From assembly GCA_016713085.1 (NCBI GenBank), contig JADJPV010000001.1:558001-622000 (forward strand): a stretch of DNA of 64,000 bases. Reading direction: 5' to 3'. Both the position numbers and the translations under genes were made by a program. This DNA comes from Chitinophagaceae bacterium. GTDB lineage: Bacteria; Bacteroidota; Bacteroidia; Chitinophagales; Chitinophagaceae. Shown here piece after piece: positions 55,071 to 63,651 of the stretch. The notes beneath the pieces were generated by a model. That model worked only from the letters and a program-made list of their open reading frames with translations. It did not search any database and was not told the origin of the DNA. How positions within the stretch are numbered: the stretch's first letter is position 1; every line of letters begins with the position of its first letter.

Positions 55071-55286
55071 AAGTCGGCAAAGGTACATGAAACGGAGAAA
55101 AGGTTTCAACTAAACGTCACCTCGACGAAGGAGTGGTCTCATTCAATTTATGCTCTGCGAATTTTTGGAGATGTCTCGTACCTCCACATAACGAAACTAA
55201 AATGAAATCGATAAACGGCATATTGTCAGCTATTGAACCTCAGTTTGGCATCATTTTTTCAAGGCTGCTGTCAAAAGAACTCAATT

Positions 55287-55775
55287 ATGAAGAAATTACT
55301 CATTATCGCACTTGCATTTGTTGCGTTTACACAGCAGCAGGCATCAGCACAATCAAAAGGAAGCAGTTACAAAACAGCAGTAGGTGTTAAATTTTATCCC
55401 GGTGCAGGCATCACCCTGAAACATTTTGTAAAAAGCAATGCCGCATTAGAAGGTATTGGTTATTTCTGGAGAGATGGCATGCGTATTACCGGTTTATATG
55501 AATTTCATGGTAACATTAATGGAGCTCCCGGCCTAAAATGGTATGTAGGTCCCGGTGCACACGTAGGTTTTTGGAACAACCGCTACTGGGACAGAAACTA
55601 TCCAGGTTACAGAGGTAGTGCAATTGTTGGTATCGATGGCGTATTAGGTTTGGATTACAAATTCAATGCTGTGCCAATTAATATGTCGGTTGACTGGCAA
55701 CCATCTTTTGAGTTTGGAGATTATGGCGGATTTAGTGGAAACTGGGGTGGTTTTGCCATTCGTTACACATTTTAA
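55287..55775 (+). CDS. Small outer membrane beta-barrel-like protein
   Basis: 162 residues with signal peptide (MKKLLIIALAFVAFTQQQASAQ; start 55287 fixed by it). The mature part alternates hydrophobic and polar residues with many Gly and aromatic residues (GVKFYPGAGITLKHFV, GLKWYVGPGAHVGFWNNRYW, GWRF-like ending GGFAIRYTF). It ends in an aromatic residue, typical of outer membrane barrels of six to eight strands. Function unknown. Monocistronic. Confidence 0.8.
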   Translation: MKKLLIIALAFVAFTQQQASAQSKGSSYKTAVGVKFYPGAGITLKHFVKSNAALEGIGYFWRDGMRITGLYEFHGNINGAPGLKWYVGPGAHVGFWNNRYWDRNYPGYRGSAIVGIDGVLGLDYKFNAVPINMSVDWQPSFEFGDYGGFSGNWGGFAIRYTF

Positions 55776-56010
55776 AACGGCCTTTGTAGCATAACAACTA
55801 TAAGCTGTAAAGGCTACCTTCTAAAAACGAAAATCAGGTTTGGAAGCAACCCGGATACATGATTAATTTTACAAAGTATTTAAAAGGCCCCGTCTGAAAA
55901 TATTTTTTGAAAAACAATTATACCCCGGTTCGCAATATCCTGAACATGAAAACCAAAGAATCCGTATTCTGCTGAAAATACAAACGAACGAAAGAGTTTT
56001 ACAATTTTCA

Positions 56011-56040
56011 ATGAAAGCTTCCCAACGGGAAGTTTTTCAT
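56011..56040. terminator. Hairpin in the 350-nt gap before the PHP-domain gene
   Basis: ATGAAA, CTTCCC and loop AAC are mirrored by GGGAAG and TTTTCAT. The gap from 55776 to 56127 holds no gene that I can support. The hairpin could end the outer membrane protein transcript, although it is 235 nt after the stop. Confidence 0.5.
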
Positions 56041-56127
56041 TTTATACCCATTCCCAGCTCCATTTAAAAATCCTGTTCACTGTAATGTGCAGAAAGTATT
56101 TTCTTTGTACCAGATAAATATTACTGC

Positions 56128-57774
56128 ATGCCCGACAATTACCAGATAGCAGACAGCTTTTCCTTACTGAGTAAACTCATGGATATTCATGGAGAAAACT
56201 CATTTAAAGCAAAATCATATGCTGCCGCCGCATTTAATATTGAAAAGCTGCCAGTGCAGTTAGCAGAAGTTGATCCTGCAAAAATTGCAACTTATAAAGG
56301 TGTGGGCGAAAGCACAGCAAAAAAGGTGATTGAAATTTTACAAACAGGCGAACTGAAAGCATTGACTGACCTGATTGCCAAAACTCCTCCCGGTGTAATT
56401 GAAATGCTTTCTATAAAAGGGATCGGTCCAAAGAAGATCTCCACCATCTGGAAAGAAATGGAAATAGAAAGTATTGGTGAGTTATTATATGCCTGCCAGG
56501 AAAACCGTTTACTCTTATTCAAAGGTTTTGGTGAAAAAACACAGGCCAATGTGCAGCAGTCAATTGAATTTTTTCTGCAGCATAAAGACATTCACCTGTT
56601 TGCTGATGTGGAAGCCTATGCACTGGCCATTGATAAAAATTTGAAAGATTCTTTTGCAGCAGCAAGGTTTGAATTAACCGGTGAATTCAGAAGACAGATG
56701 GAAATCATTCACCAGTTAGAATGGGTAACCACAGCTCCTGCTGCAGATGTGGAAACCCTGTTTACCAAAAACAATTTTGAACTGAAGGAAAAACAGGAAT
56801 CCTCTTTCACTGTGAAAGGGCCTGAAAATATTTTACTGCAATTTCATTTTGCCACTGCAGAAAATTTTGGTTCTGTATTATTTCAAACATCAGCCAGTGA
56901 AGAATTTTTAACTGAATGGGGAACGTTTAATGCTGCAGCAACAGAAGAACTCATCTTTGAGAAAAAAGGCATCAACATTCTTCCCTCCTGCCTGCGTGAA
57001 GAATACACAACCGATCCTGTTCCTGAATTGATTCAGCCTTCGTCTGTAAAAGGAATTATTCACAGCCACAGTAACTGGAGCGATGGAGGCACAACCATTG
57101 AAGCCATGGCGAAACATGCACAGGAAAAAGGATATGAATATTTAGTGATCAGCGATCACAGCAAAAGCGCCGGTTATGCCAACGGACTTTCTGTTGAACG
57201 GATCGGTCAGCAGCACAAGTATGTTGACGAGCTGAACAACAAAATGAAAGGCTTCCGCATTTTTAAAAGTATTGAAGCGGATATTTTGGGTGATGGCTCA
57301 TTAGATTATGATGACGATGTACTTGCTACTTTTGATTTAGTAATTGCATCGGTACACAGCAACTTAAAGATGAATGAAGAAAAGGCAATGATGCGTGTTA
57401 TGAATGCCATTGAAAATCCATACACGACTATTCTCGGTCATATGACCGGACGTTTATTATTAAGCCGCAATGGTTATCCGCTCGATCATAAAAAGATTAT
57501 TGATGCCTGTGTTGCCAACAGTGTTGTGATTGAATTGAATGCACATCCACGCCGTTTGGATATTGACTGGCGATGGATCAGTTATGCCATAAAAAAAGGC
57601 GCACTCATTTCCATTGACCCTGATGCACATGAACTGAGCGGCTATGAAGATATCCGTTACGGTGTGCTGGCTGCACAAAAAGGAAGACTCACTGCCGCAC
57701 AAAACCTGAGCAGTTTTTCTTTAAATGAATTTGAAGATTATTTAATGGAAGTGAGGAGGGAGAAAGGGATTTGA
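56128..57774 (+). CDS. PolX-like protein: HhH DNA-binding region plus PHP phosphoesterase domain
   Basis: 548 residues. The N-terminal 8-kDa-like domain (SLLSKLMDIHGENSFKAKSYAAAA) and helix-hairpin-helix motifs (YKGVGESTAKKVIEIL, LSIKGIGPKKISTIW, FKGFGEKTQANV) resemble bacterial PolX. In the polymerase palm, the expected GSxRRG...DID signature is replaced by FELTGEFRRQMEIIHQLEWV, so the metal-binding aspartates appear lost. The C-terminal PHP domain is intact (GIIHSHSNWSDGGTTIEAMA, VISDHSKSAGYANGL, SIEADILGDGSLDYDD, IASVHSNLKM, ILGHMTGRLLL, ELNAHPRRLDIDW, SIDPDAHE). Likely a nuclease/phosphatase in repair without polymerase activity. Confidence 0.88.
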   Translation: MPDNYQIADSFSLLSKLMDIHGENSFKAKSYAAAAFNIEKLPVQLAEVDPAKIATYKGVGESTAKKVIEILQTGELKALTDLIAKTPPGVIEMLSIKGIGPKKISTIWKEMEIESIGELLYACQENRLLLFKGFGEKTQANVQQSIEFFLQHKDIHLFADVEAYALAIDKNLKDSFAAARFELTGEFRRQMEIIHQLEWVTTAPAADVETLFTKNNFELKEKQESSFTVKGPENILLQFHFATAENFGSVLFQTSASEEFLTEWGTFNAAATEELIFEKKGINILPSCLREEYTTDPVPELIQPSSVKGIIHSHSNWSDGGTTIEAMAKHAQEKGYEYLVISDHSKSAGYANGLSVERIGQQHKYVDELNNKMKGFRIFKSIEADILGDGSLDYDDDVLATFDLVIASVHSNLKMNEEKAMMRVMNAIENPYTTILGHMTGRLLLSRNGYPLDHKKIIDACVANSVVIELNAHPRRLDIDWRWISYAIKKGALISIDPDAHELSGYEDIRYGVLAAQKGRLTAAQNLSSFSLNEFEDYLMEVRREKGI

Positions 57775-57785
57775 GTTGGGCATTG

Positions 57786-57890
57786 ACGCAACCCGACAAT
57801 ACAAAAAACGCATATTGCAACAGATGAAAATCAAATAGTTAGAAATTTCATTTCTTGGAAGAGTTGCGTATATTACAGTGTTGGGCGTAA
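57786..57890. repeat. Candidate attC-like site, left end of the restriction-modification cassette
   Basis: ACGCAACCCGACA at the left faces TGTTGGGCGT at the right, with an inner GCAAC/GTTGC pair and a central GAAAT-TTC-ATTTC hairpin. The right core GTTGGGC fits GTTRRRY. The left core (ACCCGAC) fits RYYYAAC with one mismatch. It lies directly after the PolX-like gene. Confidence 0.4.
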
Positions 57891-57985
57891 TTAACGACGT
57901 ACCAAACAATTAAATTCTTTGACGATCTGGGGGCATAAAGCATTAATTTACAGAAAATTTTAAAAGCAAGTCAGGATTATAAGAA

Positions 57986-58900
57986 ATGGAAAACTTAGAA
58001 GAATTTTACGAAAAAATCAGAAAACGTTATGGTGAAGTTGACCCCGAAGCCCTAATAGCAGTTCTTTCTCCAATCGTCATCCCTATCAAGGATCTTGACA
58101 AAACAATTTTCAAAGCGGCTGGACAAACTCATTGGAGGGCAACATTCAGAATCGATATTGCAGATGAATGGAGCCAAATGATGCAAAGAGGTATGACTGG
58201 GAAGTTTGTTTCTAGAGAATATGTTGAAGAGAATGGAGTGTGGAGAGAGATATGTAAGGGTAGAATAATAGATGCAAATTTTGAAACGAATGTAGCAGTA
58301 GGCGAAATTTATGTAGGTAAACAAAAAACGCATCTTATAGAAGCTATTAATGAACTTGACGAGAATGATTACCTTGAAATTGATCAATTCGGTGCATCTG
58401 CAAAAATATTAAGCTCCCTAGCAGAATATTATTTAGCAAAACATGCTGAAGATAGAGGTTACAAGGTTAGGAGAATGCCTGAAGATACAGCAAGGCATTT
58501 AGGTACTTATTATAATTATGATTTTGAGTTTGAGAAAAATTCAGTAACTAAAAAAATTGAAGCGAAATCAATCTGGGGCACCAATACCGATTATGCTCGA
58601 TTGATTCACAGTACAACATCAAAACCAAGTGGGCCTGCAGCGAATTGGACAGCAGAACAAAAGAAGACGTATTATCCTACTAGTAGTTGTAAATTTTCTA
58701 CACAAGATATTTTTGCAGTTAATCTTTTTTTACGAACCGGAAAAATAACTGATTTTGCCTTTGCAAAATCTATTTCCATCGCTGATGCACCAAACGGGCT
58801 TCCTTTTGTTGCTGAATACCCGGAACATGTAAACCAAAACCCAATATGTAAAGTTGATAACATTACATGGTTTTCTACGATAGATGAAGTTTGGGATTAA
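57986..58900 (+). CDS. Putative type II restriction endonuclease
   Basis: A 304-residue soluble protein. The segment YNYDFEFEKN...KKIEAKSIWGTNTDYARLIH (Asp179, Glu192, Lys194) fits the PD-(D/E)xK nuclease core. The later KTYYPTSSCKFSTQDIFAVNLFLRTG and NQNPICKVDNITWFSTIDEVWD resemble a recurrent endonuclease family found beside N6-adenine methylases. The stop overlaps that of the methylase gene tail to tail (58897-58900), so the two form one convergent restriction-modification pair. The frame is intact. Base composition is more A/T-rich than the surrounding genes. Confidence 0.72.
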   Translation: MENLEEFYEKIRKRYGEVDPEALIAVLSPIVIPIKDLDKTIFKAAGQTHWRATFRIDIADEWSQMMQRGMTGKFVSREYVEENGVWREICKGRIIDANFETNVAVGEIYVGKQKTHLIEAINELDENDYLEIDQFGASAKILSSLAEYYLAKHAEDRGYKVRRMPEDTARHLGTYYNYDFEFEKNSVTKKIEAKSIWGTNTDYARLIHSTTSKPSGPAANWTAEQKKTYYPTSSCKFSTQDIFAVNLFLRTGKITDFAFAKSISIADAPNGLPFVAEYPEHVNQNPICKVDNITWFSTIDEVWD

Positions 58901-60802
58901 CCAAGGTCATTTTGAAGAATCCAAGTATTCGATAATTTACGCACCTTATCTTTATATTTATTCTCCTGAGTATAGAATTTAGTTTTTAGGTCTTCGACTT
59001 CTTTTGCTTCTTTATTTAGTTCAATTAAATCTTTTCTTTTTATAGGAAGTAATATATCTAAAAAACAGTTCTCATCAACAGCGGGATATGCAATGCCGAT
59101 ATTGTTTCGCATTAATTGCTTTGTAACAAAATCACTTTTTAGGAGTTCAACTAATAAACTGCCGTGGTGTACTGCACCCGGTTGTACAAATAGCTTTATC
59201 TCCGATGATCACTTATCACCCTTTTGTTCGGGACGTACGGTAGAAGCTAATACATCATTAAGTTTAACTTGTTTCCTTGCTCTACTTGGAGCATCGATAG
59301 CTGTAATTAGCTTAGAATTTGCTATACCCGTAGTCTGTATATCAGATATCTCAATATACCTAAACTCCTTATATATTCTCCTGGGATCAATTCTATCATT
59401 TATTAAACTAGCTACTTCGGAAATTTTTATATACTCTTTACTGCTTTCTACTATTTTAGTAAATTCTTGTTCACTCAGTGAAGCATGATAATTAGCATCC
59501 CAGCGATGAAAACTATCATCAAAATTTATTCTCCGGCCATATTTAAGATTTCCATTGAGGCTTTGGATTTCATTTAAAATAGAGTCTAAATCTGAAGGTT
59601 CGGTTGAAACTTTTACTTTATTGCTTCCTTTAGTAAGTACTTTAAATCCTATATTCTTGCAAATGCCAAAATATGTCTGACTTGATTGATGATTATCTTT
59701 CCAAAGCAAATTGCTGAAGTTTTTTGTAGATGTTCCTGCGGCCTAAATGTTTCTGAAGGAAATGATATTACTGCCCTTAATTCAATATGCGGATGTATCC
59801 CATTTCTGAGATCTTGAAACAACCCTCTATTTGTCAAAATGCTATCTGGTACTACGGAAACACAATATCCTCCTTTGGCTAACCAATCAACATATCTTTC
59901 AATAAACAATATTTCTGAATCAATTTTTCGAGGAATTTTAGTAGACCATTTTCTGAAAATATTATAGCTTAATAAAGCATTACCACTAAACTCTGCACCA
60001 AAAGGAGGGTTTGTAAGTATTACTCGAACTTTATTTTCAAACTTATCAACTAGAATTTCTTTATTGTTGCTTATGTCTAAAGAATTGAGAGAATAAATAT
60101 TTTCACACGGAATACCTAATGAACAAAAACTATAAATTGTTAACCTCAACATTCTATTGCTTTTATCAAAGCCACAAAGAACATGATTACCCATATTCTC
60201 AATCCATAAAATTGTTCCATCATAGCCAGATTTTCAATAACTTTTGGCAACAATTGATGGATAATTTCAACAAGAAATGAACCTGCTCCACATGATGGAT
60301 CGAGAATGTACCCGAAGGACTTGCATTTAATTGGATCAGTTAATTCCTCAAGCTCAGATTTTGTTAGATTTTGTATGGCGAGCTTAACCATGAATCGAGT
60401 CTTTCTATTGGTGTCAAATATTGACCCATTTCCTTTCATCTGCAAATGAATTAGCTAAAAACCTCCCGAATATTTCATTAAACAAATCTAACCTTCTTAA
60501 AGTTGATATTTTATCCCAATCAATCTTATTAAACTCTTGACAAATTTCAATTATTAATGAATTCTGATCCTGGTAATTGATAATTTATAATCACCATTTA
60601 GTAAATGCAAATTTGCATACTTACCTAAAATGAATAATAGAGATTCATTTACATAATTAATGAAAGCTTGTGTGTCAATAGCTTTATTTTTAATTTCTTT
60701 GAATTCATGCAACCCTTTTTATTTTGCTTTAGAAGTGAGATTTGTGCCAATAGTAATTTGGTCAAATCCTCCAAGCTTCATTTCTTGTTGAATTTTCCCC
60801 AC
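58897..60802 (-). CDS. N6-adenine DNA methylase with type I-like specificity domain (several frameshifts)
   Basis: One gene broken into at least five frames. From a GTG at 60802: VGKIQQEMKLGGFDQITIG, a helical N-terminal domain (FKEIKNKAIDTQAFINYVNESLLFILG, IDWDKISTLRRLDLFNEIFG), DTNRKTRFMVKLAIQNL, methylase motif I YILDPSCGAGSFLVEI and motif IV VILTNPPFG. Then come WLAKGGYCVSVVPDSIL and a C-terminal specificity-like part (YIKISEVASLINDRIDPRR, RYIEISDIQTTG, LNDVLASTVRPEQKG, DFVTKQLMRNNIGIAYPAV and a coiled-coil end). It protects DNA from the convergent endonuclease and probably recognises the target itself. Breaks are single bases in A/T runs. Confidence 0.75.
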
Positions 60803-60847
60803 CTATAAAACTTTCCTTAATCCCATTAACAAACTATGGGGTCTCCT

Positions 60848-60994
60848 TTAAATGCTCGAATAGTTTGTTTTCTTGGGTTTCACATCTTCTGCTAACCATC
60901 TTTGGACAGTACGTGGACTCACCTTATATGTTTCTGAAATATCTTGGACTGTAATAAGATTGTCCTCAATAGCTTTGTATAGTTTTTTAATCAT
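60848..60994 (-). CDS. Small helix-turn-helix protein of the restriction-modification cassette
   Basis: 48 residues: MIKKLYKAIEDNLITVQDIS starts a helix, and the turn-helix ETYKVSPRTVQRWLAEDV is a clear HTH. With one extra A near 60868 the end would be TQENKLFEHLKETP (stop at 60834), which looks more natural. It lies 46 nt upstream of the methylase on the same strand. Small HTH proteins in this place often act as controllers of restriction-modification expression; that role is inferred. Confidence 0.65.
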   Translation of the reverse strand: MIKKLYKAIEDNLITVQDISETYKVSPRTVQRWLAEDVKPKKTNYSSI

Positions 60995-61060
60995 AATTGA
61001 CACATTTGTACACGGGGTGTAAAACACGAATGTAAATACTATTTCTTAAATGACCAACTA

Positions 61061-61260
61061 CGCCCAACAAAAGTATTTGCAAAAGCAGGGCTGGACAATG
61101 TAACATCAGCTATGTGCAAGCATCAGCAGCAGTTCGGGCTCGACGTTCAATTTTCGAGCATTAGTTCTTAACTTAAACAACATATTTTCAATTGGGCATT
61201 TGTACCGGGCTGGACAATCACTGAATCCCCTGCCTTCGCAAATACTCGGACGTTGGCAGC
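61061..61260. repeat. attC-like recombination site between two cassettes
   Basis: Left core CGCCCAAC (RYYYAAC) at 61061-61068, then GTATTTGCAAAAGCAGGG at 61073-61090. On the right, CCCTGCCTTCGCAAATAC at 61228-61245, then CGTTGGCA at 61251-61258. The inner arms pair at 16 of 18 positions. Their order and spacing from the cores are those of integron attC sites, although ~200 bp is long. The left core pairs with the start of the preceding cassette (57880-57889), as integron cassettes require. Confidence 0.6.
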
Positions 61261-61398
61261 AAGGCTAAAGCGACACCTTAACTAATGTAGATATGGCACT
61301 TTTTACAAGGGAATTATTCTCAAAAATCTCAAACACTCGTCTTGGAATAGTAAAATGGGAATTGTAGGCATCTGTATTCATAGATTAAAAAAGACAGA

Positions 61399-61581
61399 AT
61401 GGGCTATCAGGCAAATCAAGGAAACAATCCGTTTTCAAACCTTTCTGTGAATGGAACTAATATGTACAAATTGTGAAACTTTATACCGCCGTATGACAGC
61501 AAAGATGTTTATAATTACATTGCTGCAAACATCGGTGATTGGACAAATGAAGCCGTGACAATAAGAAATAGGTATTCATAA
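61399..61581 (+). pseudogene. Small orphan gene of the second cassette, interrupted by one stop
   Basis: From ATG at 61399 the frame reads MGYQANQGNNPFSNLSVNGT, meets TGA at 61474, and continues in the same frame NFIPPYDSKDVYNYIAANIG, then DWTNEAVTIRNRYS, to TAA at 61579. A point change or indel probably created the stop. A 24-codon frame (61293-61367, MALFTRELFSKISNTRLGIV) precedes it. No family recognised; cassette genes are often orphans. Confidence 0.45.
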
Positions 61582-61608
61582 CAAAAAGAAATAGTCTTCA
61601 AAAGCCCG

Positions 61609-61618
61609 TGCTGCCAAC
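61609..61618. repeat. Core site at the end of the second cassette
   Basis: TGCTGCCAAC is the exact reverse complement of GTTGGCAGCA at 61252-61261, which begins this cassette. Such pairing is expected between the first bases of a cassette and its own attC left core. The right half of this site is not adjacent. A similar CATTGGCGGCAAG lies at 63816-63828, beyond the amylase gene. Confidence 0.5.
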
Positions 61619-61703
61619 ATGAACTGTGTAAAAAACCAAATAAATTTTGATCTTTTTTACGGTTTTGCTGAACAATAGTTTGGTTAATCCAGGCTGTGGT
61701 TTG

Positions 61704-61787
61704 TGCTGGACAAACAACTTTGATCTTTAGTTCTTAATTTCAGTTTAATATTTTCATCCTATAGCTATCGGATCAGCAGTGGCCCAC
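61704..61787. repeat. Diverged direct repeat, copy left of the amylase gene
   Basis: It begins GCTGGACAAACAACTTTG and contains TTAGTTCTTAATTTCAG, AATATTTTCAT and ATCAGCAGTGG. Related copies lie at 61141-61214 (inside the attC-like site) and 63703-63780. Confidence 0.5.
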
Positions 61788-61832
61788 CAAAAGGAATTCT
61801 ATTTACACAAGTACCTTTCAACTTCCAGGAAA

Positions 61833-63651
61833 ATGAAAAACAATTATGTAAACCTCTTCTCTTAGTTCAAATCCTTTTTTATTAAACATCTCATTATGTG
61901 TTGCCCAGAATAATGTTGCCCCGCAGTGGAGCAAGGGCATTGTGTGGTACCAGATTTTTCCTGAACGTTTTAACAATGGCGACCTGGCTAATGACCCGAA
62001 AGTAACTGACCAAAACGGAGCATATCCTTTTGATGATACATCAGCATTTCAAATTCATCCGTGGACAAGTGACTGGTATCAGCTGCAACCTTACGAACTG
62101 AAAAACGGAAGAAATATTTCCTACAATATTCAGCGGAGAAGGTATGGTGGAGATTTGCAGGGAGTACTGAACAAGCTCGACTACATACAATCGATGGGTG
62201 TAAATGCGATTTATATGACGCCCATTTTCTGGTCGCCCTCATCACATAAATATGATGCATTGTGTTATCATCATGTTGACCCGACTTTTGGACCCGATCC
62301 AAATGGAGATATTGAAATGATGAAAAAAGAAGATCCGTTGAAACCGGAAACATGGGTATGGACAAAGGCCGATTTACTTGCTTTGAAACTGATTGAAGAA
62401 GTACACAAACGAAAGATGTTTATCATTTTTGACGGCGTGTTTAACCATATAGGTGTAAAGAGTTTTGCCTTTGAGGATGTGCTGAAAAACCAGCAGGCAT
62501 CAGCCTACAAAGATTGGTTCGATATTAAAAGCTGGCGTGACAGTTCAACAGGTACAAAGTTTGAATACAAAGGATGGTTTGGTGTAAAAACGCTGCCTGA
62601 ATTAAAAGAAGACAGCACCGGCATAGTTGCAGGGCCGAAGGAATATATTTTTAATTCCACGATGCGCTGGATGAACCCAATGAATAAAGGTATTGCTTAT
62701 GGCATTGATGGCTGGCGCCTGGATGTGGCCTATGATGTTGGTCATCCGTTTTGGAAAGACTGGCGCAAATGGGTTCGCAGCATCAATCCAACTGCTTATT
62801 TAACAGCTGAGCTGGTTGATCCTATAGAAAAGACCAGGCCTTATTTACTGGGCGATGAGTTTGATGCTACGATGAACTACAATTTTGCCTTCATTGTGCA
62901 TGATTTTTTTGTACAGGATACAAGTGGTTCAACAGTTACACAGTTTGACAGTAAGCTGAAAGAACTAAGGGAAGCTTTTGGTGAAGATGTTGCTTTCAAT
63001 ATGCAAAACCTCATGAACAGTCATGATGCAACACGTCTTGCTAGTGCAGTTGCGAATCCTGATGGAGAGAAATTTGGTAACTGGGGCAAGTATTTTAACT
63101 GGAGCCAAAAGAGCAACAACAGAAATTATAATGCACGAAAACCAACACAGGAGCAAAGACAAAAGCAAAAACTGATCATAGCTTTTCAAATGCTTTACTT
63201 AGGATCGCCCATGTTTTTTTATGGCGATGAAGCAGGGATGTGGGGAGGCAACGACCCCGACTGCCGCAAACCAATGCTGTGGCCCAATCAGAAGTATGAT
63301 GCGGAAACATTTAATCCCAATCAAAGTAAACATGACCCCGATGAGGTGGTATTCGATCAGGATTTATTTGACTGGTATAAAAAGTTTATCGGCTTCCGTC
63401 AGCAGTATAAGTCTGTCAGGCTTGGCAGCTATAATACTTTAGCAATTGATGATGAAAAAAAGCTGTATGCTTTCAGCCGCAAATTGGGTAACGAAGAAGT
63501 AATTGTTATCATTAACCGCAGCAACAAACCGTTGCTATTTACCCATCCGGAATTGAAGAAGCAGAAGTATAAAAATCTATTTACAAAACAATCAATTGGT
63601 AACGAAATTAATGTGAATGGTATGGATGTTGTTGTGCTGGGCAATAAATAG
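61833..63651 (+). CDS. Alpha-amylase family (GH13) enzyme, cyclomaltodextrinase/neopullulanase-like (frameshifts in signal peptide)
   Basis: About 605 residues. The body is open from 61942: VWYQIFPERFNNGD, NIQRRRYGGDLQGVLNKLDYIQSMGVNAIYMTPIF, KYDALCYHHVDPTFG, FIIFDGVFNHIG, the nucleophile motif GIDGWRLDVAYDV (Asp), acid/base TAELVDP (Glu), NLMNSHDATRLAS (transition-state Asp) and GSPMFFYGDEAGMWGGNDPDCRKPM. Upstream, a signal peptide (KKQLCKPLLLVQILFLLNISLCVAQNN in pieces) can be restored by two one-base changes near 61840 and 61878; I therefore start at 61833. It hydrolyses alpha-glucans in the periplasm. Confidence 0.88.

Noticed and set aside
55133..55390. Gene overlapping the small outer membrane protein
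   Set aside because: It lies in another frame of a gene with a good signal peptide and shows no domain.
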